Part shown: one piece after another, positions 23,035 through 33,400 of the stretch
Numbering within the stretch: position 1 is the stretch's first letter
Layout: every line of letters starts with the position of its first letter
Assembly: GCA_947172415.1 (NCBI GenBank)
Contig: OX359190.1
Location: 9,982,001-10,046,000 of the forward strand
Direction: 5' to 3'
DNA: 64,000 bases
Origin: Chondrosia reniformis
Lineage: Eukaryota; Porifera; Demospongiae; Chondrillida; Chondrillidae
Translations under genes and position numbers: made by a program
The notes under the pieces: model-generated
Database searches by the model: none
What the model saw: only the letters and a program-made list of their open reading frames with translations
What the model was told of the DNA's origin: nothing

Positions 23035-26000
23035 TGTTTATTAGTGTGACATGCCATACAAAGATTAATAAAGATGGCCCAACCAGTTCAGGTTTACAAG
23101 TCACATTACAAAGGAAAGTCATTGTAATGTGACTTGTAAACCTATGTCAATGCAACTTGAAAGTTCATTGCTCTTCTGGAATTGACATGCAGCTAGGTAT
23201 ATCTATGTGTAAAGGTTGGGGGGTGAGGGGTGGGGATGTGCATGCTCTATAAAAATCCATGATAAATAATTAGCTAAAGGATTTGTGCTTTAAATACATA
23301 TCATAAATAAGATCAGTGATTTGTTTCCTAGGATACGATAGAGTAAAAAGGCACTTTTGCAAAGGTGTTAAAGAAAAGAAGTGGGGGTGATAGTTAGTGC
23401 ATTCATTAAATAACTTACATCGAAGATTGTTAAAAGTGGGACATGTGATCAAAAAGTGTGTGGTATCCTCAATTTCACCAAGGTTACACAGACTACAGAC
23501 CCGGTCCTCCAGTGACACCTTAGGATGTCGGATTCTGCCAAGTTCTATTTGGAGTGGCAGGCATCCACACCTCAGAGATGCCAGAACTCTCCCTTTGTCA
23601 ACCTCTCCCATCACCACATACTCCTCCACAGAAGGGCACCCTTTCAAGAGTCTGTAGAGAGCCAACCTACCACCAGACTGACTATTAACTTCTATCCTAT
23701 TTACATCCTTTTTCCATTCCTTTAATGCTGAATTATTGATTTTCTGTAGTGTATATTTGATAAAGGCCTGTTTATTACTAAAGGGGACATCAATGTTAGA
23801 GTAGGAATAATTATGATTCTGTACTGATAAATCTTGGAGTACACTATGGAGGTTTGAGTACCAACTGTCCTTTAAGTTTAGTTTAGATAGATGTAGTAGT
23901 ATTTGTTTAGGTAATCGTGTATTTGGTAGATTATTATTGTGATACCAATATTTAAAGACAATCGATTTAGTGTGCCGGTGCAAAGGTCTCCAGTTCATCT
24001 CTCCACTAAGACCTGCAATAGGTGCAGTCTTACCCAAACCAAGGAATGCTCTCATTAGGTTGTTCTGGACATGTTCTAAACACTTATACTCTTTTAGACC
24101 CCATACATGTGAACTGTATTCAATGATGCTCATCATAGGAATGAGATTGTTTATATAATTTATGTGATTACCTGTGAAAGCTGTGTATATATGTATACGT
24201 ATATATCTTGTATGTGAGTTATATGAAGAGGTTTTGGAATTTTCTTTGTATCAAAATTGTGTACAGTTATAATAATTAATTGCTTGTATAGGTTTGACTC
24301 GGAGTTTAGTAAACTTTCTGATGGAGATAAACAATTTTATTTATCTCTTGTGAGTCAGTGTTTACATCGAGTTCCTTCAAACAGACTCACAGCTAAGACA
24401 CTTTTAGAAAAGATGTTGGAACTAAGAAATACAGTTCCTGAACTTGAAACTGAAGATGAGGCTTCTGGCAGACCACAATCTATCAATTACAATGTCTTCT
24501 CTCTCATTGGAAACAATATTTCAGGTTCAGATCTAAGTTTAGATATTAACAGACTGGTAAGTTCAGATATCTTTAAATGATTCATTATATAATAATATGC
24601 TTCCTTTATATTGTATACACAGTCAAAGCAACACAGACCAGAGATACAATTACCATCAGCCAAGAGAAAGGCCATTCAGGTATATACATAAGATATACGT
24701 ATACCATGCTATATGGTTGTGTTTCAATCGTGTCACTTACATGAAAATTATTTCTTCAAAGTTTGGCTCTATAAGACTCTTATATATTTATATTATTATT
24801 ATAATTATACACATGTAACTTGTATAATCCAATAGTACATATGTTGTACGTATATGTATTGTACATATTGTAAAGAAAGAAAAGACTCCTATATCTTCCC
24901 CTATAGTACATATCTTCATCCAAAGCTCTCTCCAGGTTTAGTTCCCCTATAGGCTTTTTTACAGAATAGGCATATAGCATGTAGGAAAATGGTGTATTAG
25001 ATTTTTCATATATATAGGATGATGGCAAATCAGACAGTAAAGAAGAGGGATATTCCAGTAGGGAAGATAGGGAGGAGAGTTACAATCCATCAATCCCCGA
25101 TTCAGAGGCTACAAGTGAAAATGAGACAGAAAATGACAAATCAGACAGGGAATTTGAAGAAGAGGGAAATTCAAAAAGTGAAGATGAAGTACGTAAATAT
25201 ATTAATGCAATTTCACAGCACAATGAGCTGGACAGGTGTTTTGTTCTTATTAGGACTCATCAGTATGACATACAATGGATGTTTCAGTGCCTAGTCTGCT
25301 AATAAGTACTCCCAAAAGCAAAAAGCTTGTGGTTTCCTTATCAGCAGATAAGGGGTACAGCCAAAGTGTGGCTGACTAATTGGGTTAAATAGGGGAACTT
25401 TAAACCGATCTTAAAGCATTGTTATCGTCATCATTGAACTCTGGACATTACCCTACCCCATGCAGATCTCGAGTTCAATGATGATAATATCAATGCTTTG
25501 AGATCGGCTTTAGATCTTAAAGTTTACCTATTTTTCCTCTATTCTTCCATACATATATTAATTGTTAATGTCTTATTATATATATATGCAGGATCCTGTT
25601 CGAATTATGACATGGATGGACAGTCCCAAACCTCCTGGTAAACCACGAAGTGTAGCAATTTTAGGTGGCCACTTGTATGCAGCATGTTATTGTGTGATAA
25701 GTGGCAATAAAATATTTCGACTGAACATTGAAACATTGAACTGGGAAGAAAATTATATCTGTAATATTCCCTATGAAGACTTCACTTTGGCTGCCTCACA
25801 ATCCAGTCTCTTCAGAGTCAGTGGGCGTAGGGTTGAAGAAGTTGTTTATGAGGAATCTGGCACGAGTCAGATAGAATTTGAGAAAGTTCCTGCTGAGAAC
25901 ACCGTATCTACACTTGACCTATCACAGGATGAAAACTTCACTGACTGGAAAGGTTTACCAGATATGAATTATTCCTATGACAGACCCCAAGCCTGTTGTT

Positions 26001-26548
26001 TTGAGGATTATTTAGTAGTCGCAGGATATGGAAAATTTGAGATCATGAACACCGTCAAGAAACAAGCTTGGGTAAAAGTAGAGCTCCCACCAGTAGCACA
26101 GACACCCTATTTAGCACTGTTTGAAAGTTACCTGTACTGTGGACCCACTAACCATAAAAGTATTAGTTTTAAGCAACACCAAAATGAAGCCTTCCAATTT
26201 CCAATAGAATCGTTGAAGACAGCTGCTGATAACCTGTCAGAGCTGATGTTCACGGATTGGCATGGATGCTGGCCATATGGTGCCAACTATTGCATGGCAT
26301 TTGGTTTCCATGACATGCTTCTCCATTTTGGAAGGAACACTGAATCATTTGTGTCTTGCGAAAAAAACAATGAAGTGAAGGTTATGGGGCTGTCCCCTGA
26401 CATATTTGAACATTTATTTAAGGGGTTTCATGGGGTAGATTATCTCCCCTCCATTGCTGGTACCACTTTGAATGGTAATTATAAGATTTTTGTGCTCAAC
26501 GAGTATAAAGCGTCATTTGCTATAGGAACCATCCAACTTCAAGATTGA
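22262..26548 (+). CDS. K5: protein kinase - acidic linker - kelch propeller fusion, LINE fragment in intron 1
   Basis: Proposed exons are 22262-22995, 24292-24556, 24623-24679, 25018-25188 and 25592-26548. Phases sum to 727 codons plus stop. The kinase is of the K1/K4 type (GKGGFSKVY, CVIKRF, HGDLTANN, DFGMSR, APEV) with a two-residue insert before the catalytic loop (QRSLGLIHGD). The linker exon starts like K4 but ends like K3 (SKSEDE then a GTACGT donor), and the propeller is of the K3 type, so the gene is a mosaic of two subfamilies. Intron 1 has lost about 240 bp of its original sequence and gained a reverse-transcriptase fragment. The gene converges on the true dynein 3' end. Confidence 0.8.
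22998..24136 (-). mobile_element. 5'-truncated non-LTR retrotransposon (LINE) with ATT-repeat tail
   Basis: A 288-residue open frame (24136 down to 23270) is the C-terminal part of a LINE reverse-transcriptase polyprotein. It has the downstream RT segment (SSHVWGLKEYKCLEHVQNN, LRCGCLPLQIELGRIRHPKV) and a zinc-knuckle-like CSLCNLGEIEDTTHFLITC. The 3' end on the minus strand runs through a hairpin to a trinucleotide tail at about 22998-23033. The 5' end is cut at 24136, typical of incomplete reverse transcription. Insertion in K5 intron 1 went with loss of roughly 240 bp of host intron compared with K4. The clade is not assigned. Confidence 0.85.
23090..23143. repeat. 22-bp perfect inverted repeat in the LINE 3' region
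   Basis: The arms 23090-23111 and 23122-23143 are exact reverse complements around a 10-nt loop. They lie just upstream, in element orientation, of the trinucleotide tail. This is where some LINE families carry an RNA stem-loop recognised by their reverse transcriptase. Confidence 0.9.
25388..25535. repeat. Palindromic MITE-like element in the K5 last intron
   Basis: The arms 25388-25441 and 25470-25535 are near reverse complements (AATAGGGGAAC and related ends, CATCATTGAACTC inside). A diverged, expanded relative lies in the corresponding K3 intron at 15506-15975. No coding capacity is seen. Confidence 0.55.
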
Positions 26549-27199
26549 GACATATATATAAACTATTAACTTTTTTTTATTGTAACATCTTTGTAGATTT
26601 TGCACCTGGTCCACCCCAGATTCCCTTAATTAGCTGTTCAAGTATATGCCAAATCGATCCTGGAAATATGAAAAGACCTAGCATTAGTATATAGTAATTT
26701 CTATTTTAAATTTTCGACCTTGGTTTGAATTTATCTTCAAAATTAATATCACTCACTATGTGATATAAAGAGGATTTTGAGGAGTGCTTATAGCTGTACA
26801 AGGTCACTCCCTTGCATCGATTTATACTTTCAATCATCATTATAATCATCATCATCAATATCATGGCTTTGGTCTCCTTTGCAGGAGGTAGCCCAAAGTA
26901 TATACACATAGTTTAATCTGTCCTACTAATTATATATACTGCTACAATTTTAAATAATATAGTCATTTGGTCAATTCATTATGGGAATTGTCTTTTTCTG
27001 AGTCCATGGCCTCTTTTCTTTCCTCCATGTACACTCTCTTCACCAGCCTGTCCTCGCTCATTTGCTCTAACTTAAATTTGCCTTCCATGGCCAGTTTCTT
27101 CACTATCTCTAGTAGTCTCGCGTAGCCATATATATATGGAGGCGAGATAGCGGTCTGGCTACGTGAGACTAGTATGCTTCTGCCTGAGAGCCTCTCATG
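26549..27199. other. Convergent intergenic region between K5 and DNAH1
   Basis: No supported gene lies here. It contains AT-rich 3' flank similar to 16955-17160, a short CAT-rich repeat near 26834-26862, and a small inverted repeat around 27113-27175 (AGTCTCGCGTAGCCA with its one-mismatch complement). A minus-strand open stretch at 27005-27130 (RVYMEERKEAMDSEKD) has no recognised family. Confidence 0.4.
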
Positions 27200-27360
27200 A
27201 TCAACAACACTGTCTTTGAATTTGTTCTTGGAGGAGAATAATATTACACTGATGATTTTACCACTTATGTTAAAGGTAAAAATATTAATCATGAACCAAT
27301 TTACTCAGTTGAAACTGGACAGTTTATAGACAAAGATAATTCGAACATTTTAATTTAATT
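27200..27360 (+). pseudogene. Relic of a kelch-gene 3' end next to the DNAH1 stop
   Basis: This stretch matches the end of the kelch exon at 1148-1310 (NTVFVLGGEQY, VKSKNINHEPIYSVETGQF) with frame-breaking changes, and it runs directly into the dynein 3' flank. Traces of the same sequence precede dynein copies A, C and D. It suggests the first gene next to DNAH1 was of the 289-1278 type. Confidence 0.65.
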
Positions 27361-27470
27361 CTTGTACTGTATGTTTAATGTAAACATATAATGTTCATAT
27401 CACATATATATAGTGTCATGCAAGTGAAATGGCTCAATAGTTAAGTGTACAGAGCAGTGCCACGCCTTTC

Positions 27471-30400
27471 TTAATAGTTGAGTGCACAGAGCAGTGCCAC
27501 GCCTCTCTTGATCCAGTGGCTTTGTTGCTTGCTTGAGGGGACTTCGACTGCTACCACATAATTAGTTGAGTGACCAGTAGTTGACAGAGTACCTGCAGAC
27601 ACAGTTAACAAAAGTACAAGAGGAAATCCCTACTAATTAGTGAATCTTAAAAGTTGTTTAATTTAATGTTTTCAGCAAAAGTATACGACACTTGTGCATA
27701 CAGTATACCGTATATGCATTGAAGACACAACCTCCGACAACACATCCATATATGGCCTGTACATGTTACACAAACTCACCTGCCCTGGTCAGTGTCTTGT
27801 ACACTGGACACAGGTAAATCCCCTCAGAAGGTTGCTGCCTGTTTGCTGTGGGTACCAACCACATCACAGGCATGTCTGTGAACAGCTCCTTTGGGCGGGA
27901 TTCCCCTAACTCAAACTTGTTCATGTCCCACCTGGCTCCCTCCAAGAAGAGACCATTGATGTAGCATCCGTTGCTCGGACGCTCCTTCAACTGTTCTGCA
28001 GTCTCCCTCTTCACCTTGGAGGAAGATTAGAAAACTGTAATTTCTCTCAAACACAGGAATACTCTAATACACCATTTTCAACATGCTACATCTACTTCAG
28101 AATAACAGGCCTATAGCCATATTAGTAGGAGTATCAGTACATTTGAATAAAGTCTGAGAAATGAGCTATCTATCTGGCTCTTCATTGCATTTGTGCTGCC
28201 AGGGAGAGCTTTGGATGAGAATACAAGAGTTTTCTCTTCCTTCTCTTCTTATCCACTGGGCCAGACAGCTGTTTCTGGGATTCCACCCTTCACCAGTGAC
28301 AATTATCTTAGTAAAATTATAAATTGCTATATTTGTATATAAAAAGCTATCTTGTTGAAATAGGTAAAGATTATACCAATCTTCAATATAATATAAAATG
28401 CCTTTTTGACAAGAAGAGACAAAGCTAAACAAGGCCTGTCATGTGATGCTTCTCACTTCAAACCCAAAAGTGATGGTGTCTATGGAGATGACTTCCTTCC
28501 TGGCAAAGTTTTGCAGTGTTCCTGTGAGGAAGGCCTGCGGGAAGAAGAACCCACTGATCCAGAACACAGGAGGGATACCATTGTCAATCCAGTTTATTAT
28601 GAAGTCAGTTCTTGCCATCAGATCAGTCACCCAGGAGGCAAGAGGTTTCAGTGATGGATAAGCCTGCAGTGGAAGGAAGAGAGTGGAGCCTTTCATCTCT
28701 CATGGTATAGTGCATTTTAGGTTAATATACCCAACCATTCCTACATTAATAGCACACCTTGCTGGCCCATAGCTCTGGTACAGTATTGTTGTACAGACTG
28801 GTGGCCATTGTTAATATACCCAACCAGCCCTACATTAATAGCACACCTTGCTGGTCCATAGCTCTGGTACAGTATTGTTGTACAGACTGGTGGCCATTGT
28901 TAATATACCCAACCAGCCCTACATTAATAGCACACCTTGCTGGCCCATAGCTCTGGTACAGTATTGTTGTACAGACTGGCAGCCATTGTTAATATACCCA
29001 ACCAGCCCTACATTAATAACACACCTTGCTGGCCCATAGCTCTGGTACAGTATTGTTGTACAGACTGGCAGCCATTGTTAATATACCCAACCAGCCCTAC
29101 ATTAATAGCACACCTTGCTGGCCCATAGCTCTGGTACAGTATTGTTGTACAGACTGGTGGCCATTGTTAATATACCCAACCAGCCCTACATTAATAGCAC
29201 ACCTTGCTAGCCCATAGCTCTGGTACAGTATTGTTGTACAGACTGGTGGCCATTGTTAATATACCCAACCAGCCCTACATTAATAGCACACCTTGCTAGC
29301 CCATAGCTCTGGTACAGTATTGTTGTACAGACTGGCGGCCATTGTTTCCAGCGACTGAGACATGACCACTAGCCCCTTCAGTGCCTTCAGCAAGTCGTTC
29401 AGCGTCTGATGGATCACGGTCAGCAGACGATTGTACCTGATCACCTAGTGAGAGGGAGAGGAGCACTACATGTAAATATCTATAGTATCCTAACAACCTA
29501 TGAATACAATTAAAGCTACGTAAGTTAGTTTGTACATACATAGGTGTGGACTAGAACTATCTAAATTCTAAGGTTTTGGATGAGGATGTATTTTATCTTT
29601 GACTTCTCTCCTCTGAGCCGTGTAGAATGGAGCAACTGAGCAACTGAAGGCAGTGGACCTACCTCCTGCACTAGGACTGTATTCATGGACTCCTCGTACT
29701 TCACTGGGTACTTCTTGGCTACAGGGTCCAGTGGAATTGGTTTGGGTACTCTCTCCAAGATGCTCCTGGCCGTCCTCTCCACCACTTCCTCCCTTGAGGC
29801 CCCGCCCCCTGAGCTCTGCTTTGGTTGAAGCTGCAGTAGACCACTCAGAAGAGAGAACGTCTCATTTTGAGCAAAAGTGATGTTAGCGTTGTCATGGAGA
29901 CCAAAGAGCTCGGGATTGTCATTGATGGGCAGTGACCTGATGTAATTCATATAGTGCTGGAAGAGGAGGAGAGGTTAAGAGTGAATGGGAGGGAGAGAGA
30001 GGGAAGGTGAGAGAATAGTGGGGAGGTGAGAGTGTTTAGGAACTTATGGTCAGTCAAAAATAGGGGGAGGGAGAGGGAGAGGGAGAGGGGAGAGGGAGAG
30101 GGGAGAGGGAGGGAGAGGGAGAGGGAGAGGGGAGAGGGAGGGAGAGGGAGAGGGAGAGGGGAGAGGGAGGGAGAGGGAGAGGGAGAGGGAGAGGGAGAGG
30201 GAGAGGGAGAGGGAGAGGGGAGAGGGAGGGAGAGGGAGAGGGAGAGGGGAGAGGGAGGGAGAGGGAGAGGGAGAGGGAGAGGGAATGAGATGGGAACAAG
30301 AGGTACCTTATGGTCAGTTTCTTCAGCGTCCATTTGGTGATAGACTCCCGACTCTGAGAAGGCAAACTCAGCACTCAGTACTTTGCGATGATAAAAGTCT

Positions 30401-33400
30401 TCTAGAATGTTCATGATGCATCTTCTGTCCCAATCGTCAGTCACTCTACCTCCATAGTTGATGTGACCAGCAGTGTACTTCAACACCTGGGGGGGATGAG
30501 GTATAGGACCTATTTAAGGTCACCGTATACGTACGTAGATACAGTTCTGGCAATGGCATATAGAGATATAGTTTGAACAATTGAACGCTCATGCTAAAGG
30601 AGCCAGTTTAGAGGAATAGAATCCTGGGTCTGTACAATGACAGGCAGGATGGCAGGTACTTGAGTGCCATACTTTAGTGGGTATGTCCTGGTACTCATTG
30701 AGGAACATGTTCAGTTGACTGATGCAGATCCTCAAGTCCCCGTCAGTGAACTCGTACGGAATGTTGAACCCCAGAGCCCCAAACTTGCGTCTCTCCAGTG
30801 TCACTCCGTGGAAGATGCACAGCGAGAAGAGGAGGTACTTGAAGTCCTTACCCTACCAGGGAGAAGGTAAGAAGGTTAGCAAAGAGTTCATCTTGCAGAG
30901 TACCTTATTGAGAGGTTGAACTAGGTTGGTCATGCTCCTTCTGAACACACCATTTTGTTTCCATTGAGGAAGTCATCTGTGAATGCAGTGAAGGACTTCA
31001 GAAGATTGGCCTTCACACCACGAGGAGGTTCAAGTGTGAGTTTGGATCCATTTTGGAGAATTGGAACTGGGAACTTTGGACTTGGCATACTGGTAAGCCA
31101 AAGTCTGAAATCACGATGGACCTTGTGAACCCAAAAATGGTCAATAATCAAAGCAGCTCCACCAGAGAGGCTTTACACCAGAATAGACTCACCCTGTCCG
31201 CATCTATCTGCTCAATCAGTCTCTCTAGGGTAGGCATCCAGCTGGGAGACAAGTGGCAGTTCTGGAAGAACACCCATCTGCCTCTATCCATGGCTTCCTT
31301 CATCATGTTCTCTGCAATCGGGCCCTACAGTAGGTGGGATATGCAAAGTTATACTAGAGTATACATACAAATACAAACAGTAGCTGGTACCTGTCCTTGT
31401 CCAAGTGATATTGATGTCAACTTCTTGCTAAACTTCATTTTATCAGCAAACTTGTACAGATCATCAGCTGGATCAGTACCTGTGCGCAGTTGATGAGTGA
31501 TAAGAAGAGCCCAGATGGCTCTTATTTAAGAGCTCAGGCTTACCAGTTGAGAGAATGAAGATTAGAGGTGCTTTGGGTCCGGACTCTTTAAAGGCAACTG
31601 CTAAATCAGCAGTTTGTGGCTCAATAAATTGTTGACCCAAGTACTCTGATACATAATCCTATAGCAGCAAGGGGAGGGGTGGTGGGAGAGGCAGTGGGAG
31701 GGGCGGTGGGAGAGGCCTGCTGTATATAGGTACAGATACCTACCTGCATGGCATTGGTGACTTTGTCAACTCTGAGACACTTTAGGATAAGCATCTTCTG
31801 GAAACTATCAAGGTCTTCATTCCAATGAGCTGGAAGCGGTTCTCTACATACAAGTACACATACATATATACATAAACTGTTATACTGATTGATTATGCAA
31901 CCAGGAGCAGATTAGTGAGGTGAGGTGGTAGACTACATACAGAGCAAGCTGTGGAATATTCAGGATCACTGCTGCAGTGCATGCAATGTGTATGGCACAG
32001 ACCTGTGAGGGTCCACACTATCAAATATCTTCTTAAAGCCTTCCTTGTGGTCGGCAAATTCTTCAGCAAAAGTGGCAAACTTGTCCAAAGCTGCCACCAT
32101 GAGGATCTCAGACCATGCTCTGTCGGTTAGCCAATCTGAGGCTGGATTGGGCAACTTCTTTGGAGTGGAAGTGCCACCAGAGATCAAGAATCTCCACTCA
32201 GACTGGAAAAAGACAAAAATGTAGACTTGACTCTAAAAATGCCTGGCCTATACAGGTGGCCCATAGAATGCCTGGCCTATACAGGTGGTCCATAGAATGC
32301 CTGGCCTATACAGGTGGCCCATAGAATGCCTGGCCTATACAGGTGGTCCATAGAATGCCTGGCCTATACAGGTGGTCCATAGAATGCCTGGCCTATACAG
32401 GTGGTCCATAGAATGCCTGGCCTATACAGGTGGTCCATAGAATGCCTGGCCTATACAGGTGGTCCATAGAATGTCTGGCCTATACAGATGGCCCATAGAA
32501 TGTCTGGCCTATACAGGTGTCCCATAGAATGCCTGGCCTATACAGGTGGCCCATAGAATGCCTGGCCTATACAGGTGGTCCATAGAATGCCTGGCCTATA
32601 CAGGTGGTCCATAGAATGCCTGGCCTATACAGGTGGCCCATAGAATGTCTGGCCTATACAGGTGGCCCATAGAATGTCTGGCCTATACAGGTGGTCCATA
32701 GAATGTCTGGCCTATACAGGTGGTCAGTGGCCTACAGAGGTACATACCATGTTAATCTTATTCTCATTCATTAATATTCTGACGCACAAGAGAAATGAGA
32801 AGAGAAGCTTGTGCTGCTCAAAGAGAGACCGGCACACGTTGCTGTACAGACTGAAGGTGAAGTAGTTGTTGATGTTAGTTATACGCTCCTCCAGGTCCTC
32901 AGATTTCTCTGCATTGTGGATACTTCCGAGAAATATGTTGATGAACCATTCCAGTGAGTACTGGTACATGGGGTCAATGTTGGCCAGGTCTGTGGTGCAG
33001 AAGAACAGGATCTGTGTCCTCACCGCTACGGGAATGTACTTGCTCCTCGTCTGGTCAATGTCTCTCTCTGTTTGCTCTGCAACTTGAACTTTAGCCTGTT
33101 AGCAAAGAGGAGAGAACTTGAAAGGACAGGAATAATATCTTCTTGTTAGCAACAGCCACTTATTAGATGATTAATAAAGCTATACCTGAATCTCTTGGGA
33201 CTTTAATTTAGAAGCCTCTAGGGCTCTTATCAGCTCTACATCGTCCACGGGATTCCCCTCTGAGTTTGATAGCCTAAATACATTATAGTATATATAACAA
33301 TACAGTTGACAAGTAATCTATAGCTATTAGACCATACAAGAGTCGAGGAGAGTCAAAGGCCATACCTAAATAAGATTTCATCCTCAATTCCTTTGAGCTC

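Larger units (their letters stand above)
27471..31150 (-). other. DNAH1: DNAH1 exon block: C-terminal domain
   Basis: Exons are [19 protein letters not shown] (31.1 kb), [20 protein letters not shown] (30.75 kb), [19 protein letters not shown] (30.43 kb), [20 protein letters not shown] (about 29662-29950), [16 protein letters not shown] (about 29304-29440), [18 protein letters not shown] (about 28457-28665), [19 protein letters not shown] (27780-28014) and the last exon 27592-27471. Four partial copies of this end lie at 4.8-22 kb. Confidence 0.88.

Noticed and set aside
26963-27292. Minus-strand frame with a charged helical stretch (RLVKRVYMEERKEAMDSE)
   Set aside because: No family was recognised, and no splice context links it to DNAH1, whose last exon ends at 27471. 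Its far end overlaps the kelch relic.
28759-29217. Four 63-codon plus-strand frames spaced 89 bp apart, like a small-peptide family
   Set aside because: They are shadows of the 89-bp tandem repeat that carries a DNAH1 exon end on the other strand.
32235-32725. Regular 28-bp repeats as a possible CRISPR array
   Set aside because: There are no unique spacers; units are contiguous and the array lies in a eukaryotic intron.
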